This document shows positions 44,848-53,431 of a stretch of 64,000 bases of DNA, piece after piece (position 1 is the stretch's first letter; every line of letters begins with the position of its first letter). The notes under the pieces are model-generated. The model was not told the origin of the DNA, did no database searches, and was given only the letters and a program-made list of their open reading frames with translations. The stretch covers positions 186,001 through 250,000 of the forward strand of contig LAPX01000004.1 in assembly GCA_001858525.1 (NCBI GenBank). The letters are read 5' to 3'. The position numbers were made by a program, and so were the translations under genes. This DNA comes from Vampirovibrio chlorellavorus. GTDB taxonomy: Bacteria; Cyanobacteriota; Vampirovibrionia; Vampirovibrionales; Vampirovibrionaceae.

Positions 44848-45687
44848 TTGGCCACTCAAAAAGAAAGACTGGATAAACTCGTGGTGGATCGAGGTCTGTG
44901 CAGCACACGCGCTCAAGCCCAGGCCCTCATCATGGATGGTAAGGTCAAGGTGCGCGGAGAGGCCCTGAAAAAACCAGGCACCTTAATTTCGGTAGAAGAA
45001 ACCGATATTGAGGTTAGCGGCCTGCAACCGTTTGTCAGCCGTGGCGGACTGAAACTGGCCAAGGCCATTCCCCTGTTTGGGATACAGGTGCAGGATCGGG
45101 TGTGCATTGATGTGGGAGCCTCCACCGGGGGGTTTACCGATTGCTTGCTGCAACACGGGGCCAGTCAAGTCATTGCCGTGGACGTGGGTTACGGCCAATT
45201 GGACTGGAAGCTGCGCAGCGACCAGCGGGTTCAGGTGCTGGAAAAAACCAACATTCGCGAGCTGAAAGCAGAACAATTAGAAGGACTTCCCTCGCTGGGC
45301 GTGGTAGATACCTCCTTTATCTCCCTGAAAAAAGTGCTTCCGCCTTTGAGCAATTTACTATGCCCTGACGCCGAAATAGTGGCCCTGCTGAAGCCCCAGT
45401 TTGAGCATAAGGACTACATTCAGGACAGTACGTTCAAAGGTGTGGTTAAAGGCCTGGAAACCCACCGGACCATTGTGAAAGGGGTGCTTCAAGATCTGGA
45501 GCGTTTACTGTCTCATTGGACTTTGGCCGGACTGGATTTTTCTCCTATAACCGGACCAAAAGGAAATATGGAATTTCTGCTATACTATACGCGAGGATGT
45601 TACAGTGAAAAAGGTTCCCCCCTCCGGGAAAACCCGTCTCTGATTGAACAAGTGATTGAGCAAAGTTACCAGACACACGCTTCGTAA
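44848..45687 (+). CDS. tlyA: TlyA-family S4-FtsJ rRNA methyltransferase
   Basis: 279 residues, TTG start. The N-terminal S4 RNA-binding domain has RLDKLVVDRGLCSTRAQAQALI and GKVKVRGE. The methyltransferase domain follows with FVSRGGLKLAKAI, VCIDVGASTGGFTDCLLQ (SAM site), AVDVGYGQLDWKLR, VVDTSFISLKKVLPP and LLKPQFEH. TlyA methylates ribosomal RNA at the 16S/23S interface in some bacteria and is also listed as a hemolysin-like protein. Length is typical. Confidence 0.93.
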   Translation: MATQKERLDKLVVDRGLCSTRAQAQALIMDGKVKVRGEALKKPGTLISVEETDIEVSGLQPFVSRGGLKLAKAIPLFGIQVQDRVCIDVGASTGGFTDCLLQHGASQVIAVDVGYGQLDWKLRSDQRVQVLEKTNIRELKAEQLEGLPSLGVVDTSFISLKKVLPPLSNLLCPDAEIVALLKPQFEHKDYIQDSTFKGVVKGLETHRTIVKGVLQDLERLLSHWTLAGLDFSPITGPKGNMEFLLYYTRGCYSEKGSPLRENPSLIEQVIEQSYQTHAS

Positions 45688-45769
45688 CAAAAAATATTTT
45701 TTCCCTAAAGTTTTCGCTAAAAACGTCGAAGCGGATATAGAAGCAGATAACGATGGAGCGTAAGACTGA

Positions 45770-45925
45770 ATGCGACCCTACCAAAATTCCCGTGCTCACC
45801 AGCGCCATTCTCAACCCAAGGCCATCGCCATTAGCGCCAGTCGTGTCAAACCCCTGCAAAGTGTAACGGTTCAACTCGCTCTGGTTGGCGTGTTGTATGC
45901 CCTCACCCTTTGGTTGTTGAACTAA
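45770..45925 (+). CDS. 51-residue single-pass membrane peptide
   Basis: Open frame of 51 codons with GGAG about 12 bases before the ATG. A basic, Gln/Ser-rich N-terminus (MRPYQNSRAHQRHSQPK) leads to a C-terminal transmembrane helix TVQLALVGVLYALTLWLLN ending at the stop, so a tail-anchored topology is likely. It lies 82 bases downstream of tlyA and 28 bases before the second palindromic-ended element. Coding is plausible, not proven. Confidence 0.5.
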   Translation: MRPYQNSRAHQRHSQPKAIAISASRVKPLQSVTVQLALVGVLYALTLWLLN

Positions 45926-45953
45926 TTCAGCCGCCTACTCTGAAGGTGCCCCA

Positions 45954-46096
45954 AGAGACTATCCGAAAAGTTTTCAGTCTGGTGTGGCTACAAGGCCGAA
46001 GCAGCGCAAGCAAGGCGCTTATACGAATAAGTAACGAAGCTGAGCAGCACACGAACGCAGGAGACGCCCGGAATGGAAGCATTTCGGATAGTCTCT
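45954..46096 (+). repeat. 143-bp dispersed element with inverted ends (copy 2)
   Basis: Ends AGAGACTATCCGAAA (from 45954) and its reverse complement (to 46096) match for 15 bases, then 17 of 19. The interior aligns with the element at 18919-19076: GGTGTGGCTACAAGGCC, GCAAGGCGCTTATAC, AATAAGTAACGA, GCTGAGCAGC and AGACGCCCG are shared in order. The eighth base of the arm is A here and C in copy 1, and the opposite arm has changed to match. No open frame or target duplication. It sits 95 bases upstream of gcvT. Confidence 0.9.
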
Positions 46097-46190
46097 AAGC
46101 AACGCCGCGCATCCCATTTGCTAACAAGCAACTTGCTCCACCGGATTTTTAAAATTGACAAGCGGCAGGGGCTGGTGAAAAATCTACTTT

Positions 46191-47369
46191 ATGATGACCC
46201 AACCCACGCCGGAGCCAAACGCTCCTGAACTAAATACGATCGCCAGGCAGACACCGCTTTATAACAACCATGTGTCTCGGGGCGCAAAAATGGTTGACTT
46301 TGCGGGTTGGCAAATGCCGCTGCAATACGGCAAAGTGTTGGAAGAGCACCACACCGTCCGGCAATCGGCAGGCCTGTTTGATATTTCCCACATGGCCTTG
46401 GTGATTGTTTCCTGCGGCGATGTGGAAACCACCCGGGCTTTTCTGGACCGACTGGTGGCGCAGGATTTGCGCAAGCTATTTCCGGGGAAAGCGGTGTATA
46501 CCCAGTTTTTAAATGAGCAGGGCGGCATTATTGATGATGTCATTGTTTACATGCTGCCTGAACTACCCGCCTTTCCCCAATTTCAGGAATTTATGGTCAT
46601 CTGCAACGCAGCCAACGCAGAAAAAGACCTGAACTGGTTAAGGACACAGGCAAAGGCCCTGCACTACCCGCAAATTCAGGTGCAGGATTTGTACGAGCAC
46701 TACAGCCTGTTTGCCTTACAAGGCCCCTTGTTTGCCGATATACTGGCCCGCACAGGTTTTGATACGGATTATCTGCCCAAGCGCTTCCAAATTACCGATG
46801 CCACGATCCAGGAAACTTCAGCCCTTCTCTCTAGAACCGGCTATACCGGTGAGGACGGGGTGGAGATTATCGTTCCCGCTGCAAAAGCGGAATATTTATG
46901 GAATTTACTACTGGACTTGGGGAAACCCATCGGCTTGCAACCCATTGGACTGGGCGCTCGAGACACCCTGCGTCTGGAAGCGGCCTACCCCTTGCATGGG
47001 CACGACATTTCCGAGTCCGACACGCCTCTGGAGGCTGGACTGGCCTGGTCGGTCAAGCTCAACAAGCCGGGAGATTTCATCGGCAAGCAGGCCCTGCTCC
47101 AGCAACAGGAAAAAGGGCTGGACAAGGAATTTTATTGTTTTACCATCAACAAACGGACCATTGCCCGCCAGCACGATATCATTTATAAAAACGGTACACC
47201 GGTGGGCGCTGTAACCAGCGGGTCCATTTCACCCCTGTTTAACGTGCCTATTGGCATGGGATATATTCGTTCCCAGACGGTCATCGGCCCGGGTGACACC
47301 ATTCAAATCCGGGTTCGCGGGGTGGATGTGGACGCTGAGATCGTTGAAAGACCTTTTTATCAGAAGTAG
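46191..47369 (+). CDS. gcvT: glycine cleavage system T protein (aminomethyltransferase)
   Basis: 392 residues. It transfers the methylene group from lipoyl-GcvH to tetrahydrofolate, releasing ammonia. Family segments are MVDFAGWQMPLQYG, GLFDISHMALV, GGIIDDVIVYML, SLFALQGP, RTGYTGEDGVEI, GLGARDTLRLEAAYPLHGHD and VTSGSISPLFNVPIGMGYI (Asp in YPLHGHD and Gly-Ala-Arg-Asp are the folate/catalytic region). Start has two adjacent ATG codons; GGTGA lies 12 bases upstream, while no stronger ribosome site is seen. A TTGACA at 46155 lacks a good -10. First gene of the gcv cluster. Confidence 0.96.
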   Translation: MMTQPTPEPNAPELNTIARQTPLYNNHVSRGAKMVDFAGWQMPLQYGKVLEEHHTVRQSAGLFDISHMALVIVSCGDVETTRAFLDRLVAQDLRKLFPGKAVYTQFLNEQGGIIDDVIVYMLPELPAFPQFQEFMVICNAANAEKDLNWLRTQAKALHYPQIQVQDLYEHYSLFALQGPLFADILARTGFDTDYLPKRFQITDATIQETSALLSRTGYTGEDGVEIIVPAAKAEYLWNLLLDLGKPIGLQPIGLGARDTLRLEAAYPLHGHDISESDTPLEAGLAWSVKLNKPGDFIGKQALLQQQEKGLDKEFYCFTINKRTIARQHDIIYKNGTPVGAVTSGSISPLFNVPIGMGYIRSQTVIGPGDTIQIRVRGVDVDAEIVERPFYQK

Positions 47370-47392
47370 AGCCCGTTAGGAGATTACCCCCC

Positions 47393-47794
47393 ATGGCTAC
47401 CGAATTCATTATGCCGGATGACATCTTAGTTGCAGAAACTCACGAATATGTCCGTACCATGGATGATGATCGGGTGCGGGTAGGCATTACCGAATACGCC
47501 GCCGGACAATTGGGCGATATCGTGTTTGTGGAATTACCCGATGTGGGCCAAACGTTTGACCAGAATGAATCCTTTGGCTCCATTGAGTCCGTAAAAGCCC
47601 AATCTGAGCTTTACTTGCCCGTGGCCGGTGAAATTATAGCCGTGAATACCCAACTCAGCGAAGAGCCCCAGATGGTCAACGATGATCCCTACAACGGCGG
47701 CTGGATGCTGGAAATTCTCTTATCCAATCCGGATGATTTAAAAAAACTGATGGATGCGGACAGCTACCTGAAATTTATTGGCGAAGCCAACTAA
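47393..47794 (+). CDS. gcvH: glycine cleavage system H protein (lipoyl carrier)
   Basis: 133 residues, cytoplasmic. The lipoyl-lysine is Lys68 in SIESVKAQSELYLPVAGEI (in pattern ESVKA). VRVGITEYAAGQLGDIVFVELP at the start and NDDPYNGGWMLEI after the lipoyl site are standard. AGGAG lies 10 bases before the ATG, and the gene starts 23 bases after gcvT. Confidence 0.97.
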   Translation: MATEFIMPDDILVAETHEYVRTMDDDRVRVGITEYAAGQLGDIVFVELPDVGQTFDQNESFGSIESVKAQSELYLPVAGEIIAVNTQLSEEPQMVNDDPYNGGWMLEILLSNPDDLKKLMDADSYLKFIGEAN

Positions 47795-47849
47795 AGCCTT
47801 CTCTCGTTTTTGTCCTGACCGCTCTTAACAGCAAACTGTGCTTCCTCAC

Positions 47850-47878
47850 TTGGCGGACCCCTCTCGTCATACTATAAT
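47850..47878 (+). promoter_or_regulatory. promoter of gcvPA-gcvPB
   Basis: TTGGCG (47850-47855) and consensus TATAAT (47873-47878) with exactly 17 bases between. A leader of about 150 bases follows, with one hairpin-forming segment (CCGATT...AATCGG, 47929-47960), before gcvPA. No glycine riboswitch fold is visible. Confidence 0.65.
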
Positions 47879-48035
47879 GGCGATGGTGGTGTTTGCGGAT
47901 ACCGTGCGTCCAAACGCAATTCGTAAACCGATTACTCATCAAACAAGTGGTAAATCGGGGTAACCAAGCGCAGCGTTCTCCAAAGCTTGCAACAGCTGCA
48001 CAGCAAGAGAAAAGGCAAAAGAGAGGAAAGGCAAA

Positions 48036-49454
48036 GTGATGTATAACTTTCTTCCCCACACCGAGGCGGAACGTCAGTTGATGCTGACCAAAATCGGGGT
48101 GAAGAATATCGACGCCCTGTTCAGTGACATCCCGGCCTCCCTACGCCAGAATATGCATTACTCGGTGTTACCCAAGCAGGGCTTGCCCGAAGCGGAGTTA
48201 CAGGCCGAGTTACAAGCCTTGGCACGCCAGAACAAAGGCACAGAGCTCACCTGCTTCCTAGGAGGCGGGGCCTATAATCGGTTTATCCCCATGGCCGTGA
48301 ATACCATTGCCAGCCGTTCCGAGTTTTACACCGCCTACACACCGTACCAGCCGGAAATCGCCCAAGGTACCCTGCAAGTCACCTACGAGTTCCAGACCAT
48401 GATATGCGAATTGACCGGCCTGGATGTAGCCAATGCCTCGGTCTACGATGGGGCCTCGGCAGTGACTGAAGCAGCCTTTATGGCCATGCGAACCACCCGC
48501 CGTAATCGTATTCTAATCGCCAACTCGGTCAATCCAGACTATCGCAAAGTACTGGAAACCTACGCCAACGGGCTGGGCGAGGTAACCGTGGAGACCTTTG
48601 ATCCGCTGAAGCCCGGGGAAACCTTGAGCCCCAATCACCCCCAGGCCAAGCAAAGCGCCTGTGTCATTGTTCAAGTCCCCAACTACTGGGGTGGGCTGGA
48701 AGAAACCCAGATCATTCGACAGTTTTGCGAAGCCTCTGGCGCCCTCTTCATCGTGTCCGCAGAACCGGTTTCCCTGGGACTGCTCAAAGCGCCCGGCAGC
48801 TATGGCGCCGACATTGTCACCGGCGATATCCAACCCTTGGGCAATCACCTGTCTTTCGGCGGCCCGTACGGTGGCTACATTGCCACCAAAAACAAGTATG
48901 TGCGGCAATTACCGGGACGGCTGGTGGGCAAAACCACCGATCGCCACGGCAAGCAATGCTATACGCTCACCCTGCAAACCCGGGAGCAACACATCCGGCG
49001 AGAGAAGGCCACTAGCAACATCTGTACCAATCAGGCCCTGAACGTACTCAAGGCAACCGTTTATCTGACCCTGGTAGGGCCAAACGGCCTGAAGCATCTG
49101 GCCAATCTGTCGTTGCAACGCACCCACGCCCTGGCCAGCCAGTTGCGCAAACTGCCCGGTGTCACCTTGTATCAGGCGGGTCAGCCGTTTTTTGCCGAAG
49201 TGGCCCTGCGTTTCCCGGTGCCGGTGGCCCCCTTACTCAAGCACCTGGAGCAGCAAGGTATTCTGGGCGGCATTGCCCTGGAGCGTTTTTACCCAGACGC
49301 CAAAAACTGCCTGCTGATTGCCTGCACCGAAATGACCCTCCCCAACGAGATGGACCGCTATGTGGAAGCGGTGCGGGAGTTTCTCAAGCTGAATGCCCCA
49401 CCCGGCACCCCACAACCCGCTGAGATTCTGCAACAAATGGAGGCCACCTGCTAA
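48036..49454 (+). CDS. gcvPA: glycine decarboxylase P-protein subunit 1
   Basis: 472 residues, GTG (or the next codon, ATG). It is the N-terminal half of the split PLP-dependent P protein: FLGGGAYNRFIPMAVN, FYTAYTPYQPEIAQGTLQ, FQTMICELTGLDVANASVYDGASA, NPDYRKVLETY and QPLGNHLSFGGPYGGYIATK. It forms an alpha2-beta2 enzyme with GcvPB that decarboxylates glycine and loads GcvH. The split form is common in Firmicutes and several other lineages, whereas most Cyanobacteria have a fused P protein. Confidence 0.96.
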   Translation: MMYNFLPHTEAERQLMLTKIGVKNIDALFSDIPASLRQNMHYSVLPKQGLPEAELQAELQALARQNKGTELTCFLGGGAYNRFIPMAVNTIASRSEFYTAYTPYQPEIAQGTLQVTYEFQTMICELTGLDVANASVYDGASAVTEAAFMAMRTTRRNRILIANSVNPDYRKVLETYANGLGEVTVETFDPLKPGETLSPNHPQAKQSACVIVQVPNYWGGLEETQIIRQFCEASGALFIVSAEPVSLGLLKAPGSYGADIVTGDIQPLGNHLSFGGPYGGYIATKNKYVRQLPGRLVGKTTDRHGKQCYTLTLQTREQHIRREKATSNICTNQALNVLKATVYLTLVGPNGLKHLANLSLQRTHALASQLRKLPGVTLYQAGQPFFAEVALRFPVPVAPLLKHLEQQGILGGIALERFYPDAKNCLLIACTEMTLPNEMDRYVEAVREFLKLNAPPGTPQPAEILQQMEATC

Positions 49455-50947
49455 TGAACGCCCCCCTGTTGAACACACCTGTATTGGAACCGTCCATTTT
49501 TGAACTCTCCCACGTGGGGGCCCAAGGGGTGAGCCTGCCAGCGGTGGGCGTTGAGGAAAACCCCCTGGAATCCTTGATTCCCCCAGATTTTTTGCGAGAA
49601 GCCGCCCCTCGCCTGCCAGAAATTTCCCAAATGGATGCAGTGCGGCACTTCTTACGCCTGTCTCAGCTGAATCATTGTATTGATAAAGAGTTTTACCCCC
49701 TGGGCTCCTGCACCATGAAGTACAACCCCAAGGTGTGCGACTACTACGGCATGCTGGACGGATTGACCCGCCTGCACCCCATGACCCCGGCCCATTTGAG
49801 CCAAGGGGCTTTAAAAATCATCTACACCTTGCAACAGTATTTGGCCGATATTACCGGCTTTGACGCGGTCAGCCTGCAACAAGCCGCCGGGGCCCAAGGG
49901 GAACTGGTGGGCATTATGATGATCAAGGCTCACTTTGCCCATATGGGAGACACCCAGCGCACCGAGGTCATCGTCCCCGACTCTGCCCACGGCACCAATC
50001 CAGCCTCTGCCGCCATGTGTGGCTATAAAATCGTGGAAATCAAATCCGGGGCCAATGGTCTGGTAGATTTGGCTCGCCTTAAAGCGGCGCTTTCTCATAA
50101 GACTGCCGCTGTGATGTTGACCAACCCCAGTACCGTGGGATTATTCGAGAAAGATATTCTGGAAATTACCCGTTTGGTGCACGAAGTGGGCGCCTTTATG
50201 TACTATGACGGCGCCAACCTGAACGCGGTCATGGGGCAAGCCAAACCGGCCCAAATGGGCTTTGATGTCATGCACATCAACACCCACAAAACCTTTGCCA
50301 CTCCGCACGGAGGCGGAGGCCCTGGCTGTGGTCCGGTGGCCGTTACCAAAACCCTGGCCCCTTACCTGCCTGCCCCCATCGCCGATTTTGACGGGCAGCA
50401 ATACTTCCTGAACGAAGATAGGCCCTTATCGGTCGGTAAAGTGAAGGCGTTTTACGGCAATTTCGAGATGATGGCCCGGGCCCTGACTTACATTCAAGCT
50501 TACGGGGCGGAAGGCCTGTCTCAGGTCAGCCAAGATGCCGTATTGAACGCCAACTACCTAAAAGCCTGCCTGCAAGAGGACTATCAAGTGGCTTTTGATC
50601 AGGTGTGCAAGCACGAGTTTATTTTGACCAACGCCAAGCAAAAAGTGCATGATTCGCACCTGAATACCATGGCCATCGTCAAACGGTTGATGGACTATGG
50701 GTATCACCCCCCTACGGTGTACTTTCCGCTGATTGTGCATGAGGCCATGATGTTTGAGCCCACCGAAACCGAGTCCAAGGCCACGCTGGATCACTTTGTA
50801 GCGGCCATGAAAGCCATTGCCGAAGAATGTCGCACCCAACCGGAACTGGTGCTGAACGCCCCCCATACCACACCGGTCAGCAAAGTGGATGAAGTGGCCG
50901 CCGCCCGGAATCCTAATCTGAATTACTTCGGCCAGTCAGCTTCTTAG
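49454..50947 (+). CDS. gcvPB: glycine decarboxylase P-protein subunit 2 (PLP subunit)
   Basis: 497 residues. The PLP lysine is Lys279 in INTHKTFATPHGGGGPG. Other motifs are YPLGSCTMKYNPK, LQQAAGAQGELVGI, HGTNPASAAMCG, MLTNPSTVGLFEKDI and YYDGANLNAVMG. It overlaps gcvPA by one base (TAATG), a coupled arrangement. Both P subunits are intact, so the cluster lacks only lipoamide dehydrogenase (L protein), which is usually shared and located elsewhere. Confidence 0.97.
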   Translation: MNAPLLNTPVLEPSIFELSHVGAQGVSLPAVGVEENPLESLIPPDFLREAAPRLPEISQMDAVRHFLRLSQLNHCIDKEFYPLGSCTMKYNPKVCDYYGMLDGLTRLHPMTPAHLSQGALKIIYTLQQYLADITGFDAVSLQQAAGAQGELVGIMMIKAHFAHMGDTQRTEVIVPDSAHGTNPASAAMCGYKIVEIKSGANGLVDLARLKAALSHKTAAVMLTNPSTVGLFEKDILEITRLVHEVGAFMYYDGANLNAVMGQAKPAQMGFDVMHINTHKTFATPHGGGGPGCGPVAVTKTLAPYLPAPIADFDGQQYFLNEDRPLSVGKVKAFYGNFEMMARALTYIQAYGAEGLSQVSQDAVLNANYLKACLQEDYQVAFDQVCKHEFILTNAKQKVHDSHLNTMAIVKRLMDYGYHPPTVYFPLIVHEAMMFEPTETESKATLDHFVAAMKAIAEECRTQPELVLNAPHTTPVSKVDEVAAARNPNLNYFGQSAS

Positions 50948-50952
50948 TAAGT

Positions 50953-50973
50953 TAGAACAACCCTGTTGTTCTA
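50953..50973 (+). terminator. hairpin after gcvPB
   Basis: Perfect 9-bp stem TAGAACAAC/GTTGTTCTA with a 3-base loop, starting 6 bases past the stop. No T tract follows, so it may terminate weakly or stabilise the mRNA end. Confidence 0.5.
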
Positions 50974-50991
50974 CCGAGTACCCCAAAACAC

Positions 50992-51019
50992 AAAAAAAGG
51001 GCGCTTTAAAAGCTGCGCC
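50992..51019 (-). terminator. intrinsic terminator of bioD
   Basis: On the minus strand a GGCGC/GCGCC stem with an A/T-rich loop is followed by a run of seven T, 19 bases past the bioD stop. Confidence 0.8.
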
Positions 51020-51037
51020 TGAGGAAATTTTGCTGAA

Positions 51038-51715
51038 TTAATGGGATTCCAGCAAATTAAGGCGTTCAAACTGCTCGATGACCGCGTCATCCAGAAAACT
51101 ACCGGCCGTTTGTGGCAATGGCGGCAATAAGCCCAAAATTGGCACAGCCAAAAACGGCTCCAGCGCTTCCCGCAAACTATGCACAGCCGGATCGGGATCA
51201 TCGGCTCGCCAATTGGAAAATACCACGCCTTTCACCTCCAACCGTTGCGCTAGCAAGGCGTCCACGGTCAGCAAAGTATGGTTCATGGTTCCCAAATTGG
51301 GGCGAGCCACCACCGCCACGGGCAACTGCAACATGCGAGCCAGATCCAGCATCTCAAAGTGCGGGGCTACCGGCACCCGAACACCCCCAGCCCCTTCCAC
51401 CAGCACCACATCATAGCGGGACTGCAGCTCCTTGAACTGGGTCAATATTTGGCGCGGCTGAATGGTCCGTTCTGGATCCGCGGCATAAGGGGCCACCGGT
51501 GACGGAAAGCAGTACGTACAATACGTAGGCACGTCCGCACTGACCCAATACTTGACCTGTTCGGGATCTTCCGGGCAATTGGGATCAGGCGAGCCGGTTT
51601 GAATGGGCTTAAAAACGCAGAACGATTTACCCTCCCGGATTAGCAATGCCGCCAACCCAGCAGTCAGAACGGTTTTACCAACCCCTGTGTCCGTGCCGGT
51701 AATAAACAGAGACAT
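51038..51715 (-). CDS. bioD: dethiobiotin synthetase
   Basis: 225 residues. It closes the ureido ring from 7,8-diaminopelargonate, CO2 and ATP. Walker A GTDTGVGKTVLTAGLAAL, KPIQTGS, VEGAGGVRVPV (Glu-Gly-Ala-Gly-Gly, metal and phosphate binding), VVARPNLGTMNHTLLT and VVFSNW are the BioD set. It follows the BioU-like gene by 20 bases on the same strand, so the pair encodes two successive steps of biotin synthesis. Confidence 0.96.
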   Translation of the reverse strand: MSLFITGTDTGVGKTVLTAGLAALLIREGKSFCVFKPIQTGSPDPNCPEDPEQVKYWVSADVPTYCTYCFPSPVAPYAADPERTIQPRQILTQFKELQSRYDVVLVEGAGGVRVPVAPHFEMLDLARMLQLPVAVVARPNLGTMNHTLLTVDALLAQRLEVKGVVFSNWRADDPDPAVHSLREALEPFLAVPILGLLPPLPQTAGSFLDDAVIEQFERLNLLESH

Positions 51716-51735
51716 CAGCAGAAAGCCCAGTCGGC

Positions 51736-52755
51736 TTAAACGCTCAGGGCCATTTCCGCTTGCAGGGGTTGTGCTTGCGCACCCGGCACCCGGCTGGCAA
51801 AGCGGGGCATAATATCAGCGGAAGTAATCAAGCCGTAGAAACCACGCTGGTGCATTTCGGCAGCCCGCAACATAAAGCCCAACGCAGGGCCGCACACGTT
51901 GTCCACCATGGTGGCTTCATCGCTGACCACAAACTGATGACTGCCAACGGCACCACTCATGGTGCGGCCCGTCACCGTAACCGTGGTATTCACCGGCTTT
52001 TTGGCGTTGCGGGTATCAACCAAGCCACCCACACGCACCCGATCCCGAGGGCAAACGCCTGCCAGTTCAAGAATCACGTCGTCGGCGTGTTCCATGTCCA
52101 CCAGCTTCAGCAGACCATTGCGCACGCTCAACTCTTCAGAAATTTCCTCATCGCTCATGCAGGCTACCCGCTTGGCGTCAAAGCCTTCCAGGTGAATGAA
52201 ATCTTCGCGCACGGTGGCTTTATAGGCTTCCCAGTTGGCGATGCCAACCCCGAAGTGAATGTTCACATCCAGCACTTCCACGAAGGAATGAGCGGCCACG
52301 GCGGCCACGGTGGTCAAAAAGCCTGGGGTCGCACCCGCGCCGGTGACGTACAAAATACCTTGCTCACGCAATTCATCATGCAAATCAAATAAACGCTCCA
52401 CCGCTTCAGTGCGTTTCAGGGCGTCCACAAATACGCCTTTAAAGCCGGTTTCAGCCACAATGCGCTTTACGGTATCGGCAAAAAATTCCACCGGCAAATT
52501 GGGCAACGCCATAAACACAGCGTCAATTTCACCAGCATGGGCCTTCAGCAAGCTAATGATCGAGTCCGAATCGGAGTGAAGAGGTTGGCTTAATTCATAA
52601 GATTCGGTCAGGGACAAACCATTGGCGTTAAACGCAAACCCCTGGCTATCGGCCACGGCCACCAACTTGAAATCAGGGCGGTGGGGAATTAAACGGGCCA
52701 TTCCTTTGCCCAAACCACCAAAACCAAAAACGGCCACACGTACTGCCTGTTGCAT
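51736..52755 (-). CDS. bioU: BioU-like (S)-8-amino-7-oxononanoate-modifying enzyme
   Basis: 339 residues. N-terminal Rossmann fold VAVFGFGGLGKGMARLI with VADSQGFAF. Lys114 in VFVDALKRTEAV corresponds in position to the sacrificial lysine of cyanobacterial BioU, an enzyme that donates its own lysine amine to KAPA in place of BioA. GAGATPGFLTTVAAVAA, FGVGIANWEAYKAT, MEHADDVILELAGVC and GGLVDTRNAKKP agree with BioU as I remember it. The general annotation would be saccharopine or homoserine dehydrogenase-like. The bioD gene directly downstream, and no bioA in view, support the assignment. Confidence 0.8.
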   Translation of the reverse strand: MQQAVRVAVFGFGGLGKGMARLIPHRPDFKLVAVADSQGFAFNANGLSLTESYELSQPLHSDSDSIISLLKAHAGEIDAVFMALPNLPVEFFADTVKRIVAETGFKGVFVDALKRTEAVERLFDLHDELREQGILYVTGAGATPGFLTTVAAVAAHSFVEVLDVNIHFGVGIANWEAYKATVREDFIHLEGFDAKRVACMSDEEISEELSVRNGLLKLVDMEHADDVILELAGVCPRDRVRVGGLVDTRNAKKPVNTTVTVTGRTMSGAVGSHQFVVSDEATMVDNVCGPALGFMLRAAEMHQRGFYGLITSADIMPRFASRVPGAQAQPLQAEMALSV

Positions 52756-52862
52756 AGCAAAATCCTCATCTCATTGTGCTGATGGCATATATGCTTTAAC
52801 TCTACCCAAAAGACGCCAGTGGAACAACTACGCCCATAAGCCAAGCCCTCTGTCACTTTTCG

Positions 52863-53399
52863 CTACAGCGCCCCCGAAGCCCCTTGCAAGACTCGCAAAC
52901 GACCCACCTGATTGTAGTAGCATACCGCCAAAGCAAGGCCATCCGCGGCATCATCCGGTGTGGGCTTTTTGTCCAGCTTCAGCAGTTGAATCAAAGCCTC
53001 CTGCACCTCAGATTTCTCAGACTTCCCGTACCCGGTAACCGCCTGCTTCACCTGCATGGGGGTATATTCATAAACCGGCAAGTTAAAGCGATGGGTCAAC
53101 ATCAGGATGACCCCCCGTGCCTGGGCCACCGGTATAATGGTGGTGTTGTTCCGAAAGTAGAACAAGCGCTCAATCGACACCACATCGGGCTGAAGCTGCT
53201 CCATAACATGGGTCAGATCATCGTGAATTTCTTGCAGACGGGCCCCATCCGACTTATCTTTGGTGGTGGCAATGATTCCCCATTGGCAAGGGCCGAACTC
53301 CTCTCCCACCCAACCTGCGGACTGATTGGTGTCCCGAACGGTTTCCACCAGGCCAAAGCCCACTCTGCCTAATCCCGGATCAATGCCTAAAATTCTCAT
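52863..53399 (-). CDS. ruvC: Holliday junction endonuclease RuvC
   Basis: 178 residues. Catalytic acids are in LGIDPGLGRVGFGLV (Asp7), VVSIERLFYFRNN (Glu), and KPTPDDAADGLALAVCY (two Asp near residues 140-150). QVKQAVTGYGKSEKSEVQ is the DNA-binding basic segment. It resolves recombination junctions with RuvAB, whose genes are not nearby. Between it and lnt there are 32 bases; the two genes diverge. Confidence 0.96.
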   Translation of the reverse strand: MRILGIDPGLGRVGFGLVETVRDTNQSAGWVGEEFGPCQWGIIATTKDKSDGARLQEIHDDLTHVMEQLQPDVVSIERLFYFRNNTTIIPVAQARGVILMLTHRFNLPVYEYTPMQVKQAVTGYGKSEKSEVQEALIQLLKLDKKPTPDDAADGLALAVCYYNQVGRLRVLQGASGAL

Positions 53400-53431
53400 A
53401 GCGGCATTATAGCAAGAGACCGTATCTCAAC

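Noticed and set aside
46155-46190. TTGACA upstream of gcvT as a promoter
   Set aside because: No acceptable -10 at 16-18 bases; the distance to the start codon would also be very short.
47879-48035. Possible glycine riboswitch in the gcvPA leader
   Set aside because: Only a simple hairpin is seen; the conserved glycine-aptamer core is not recognisable.
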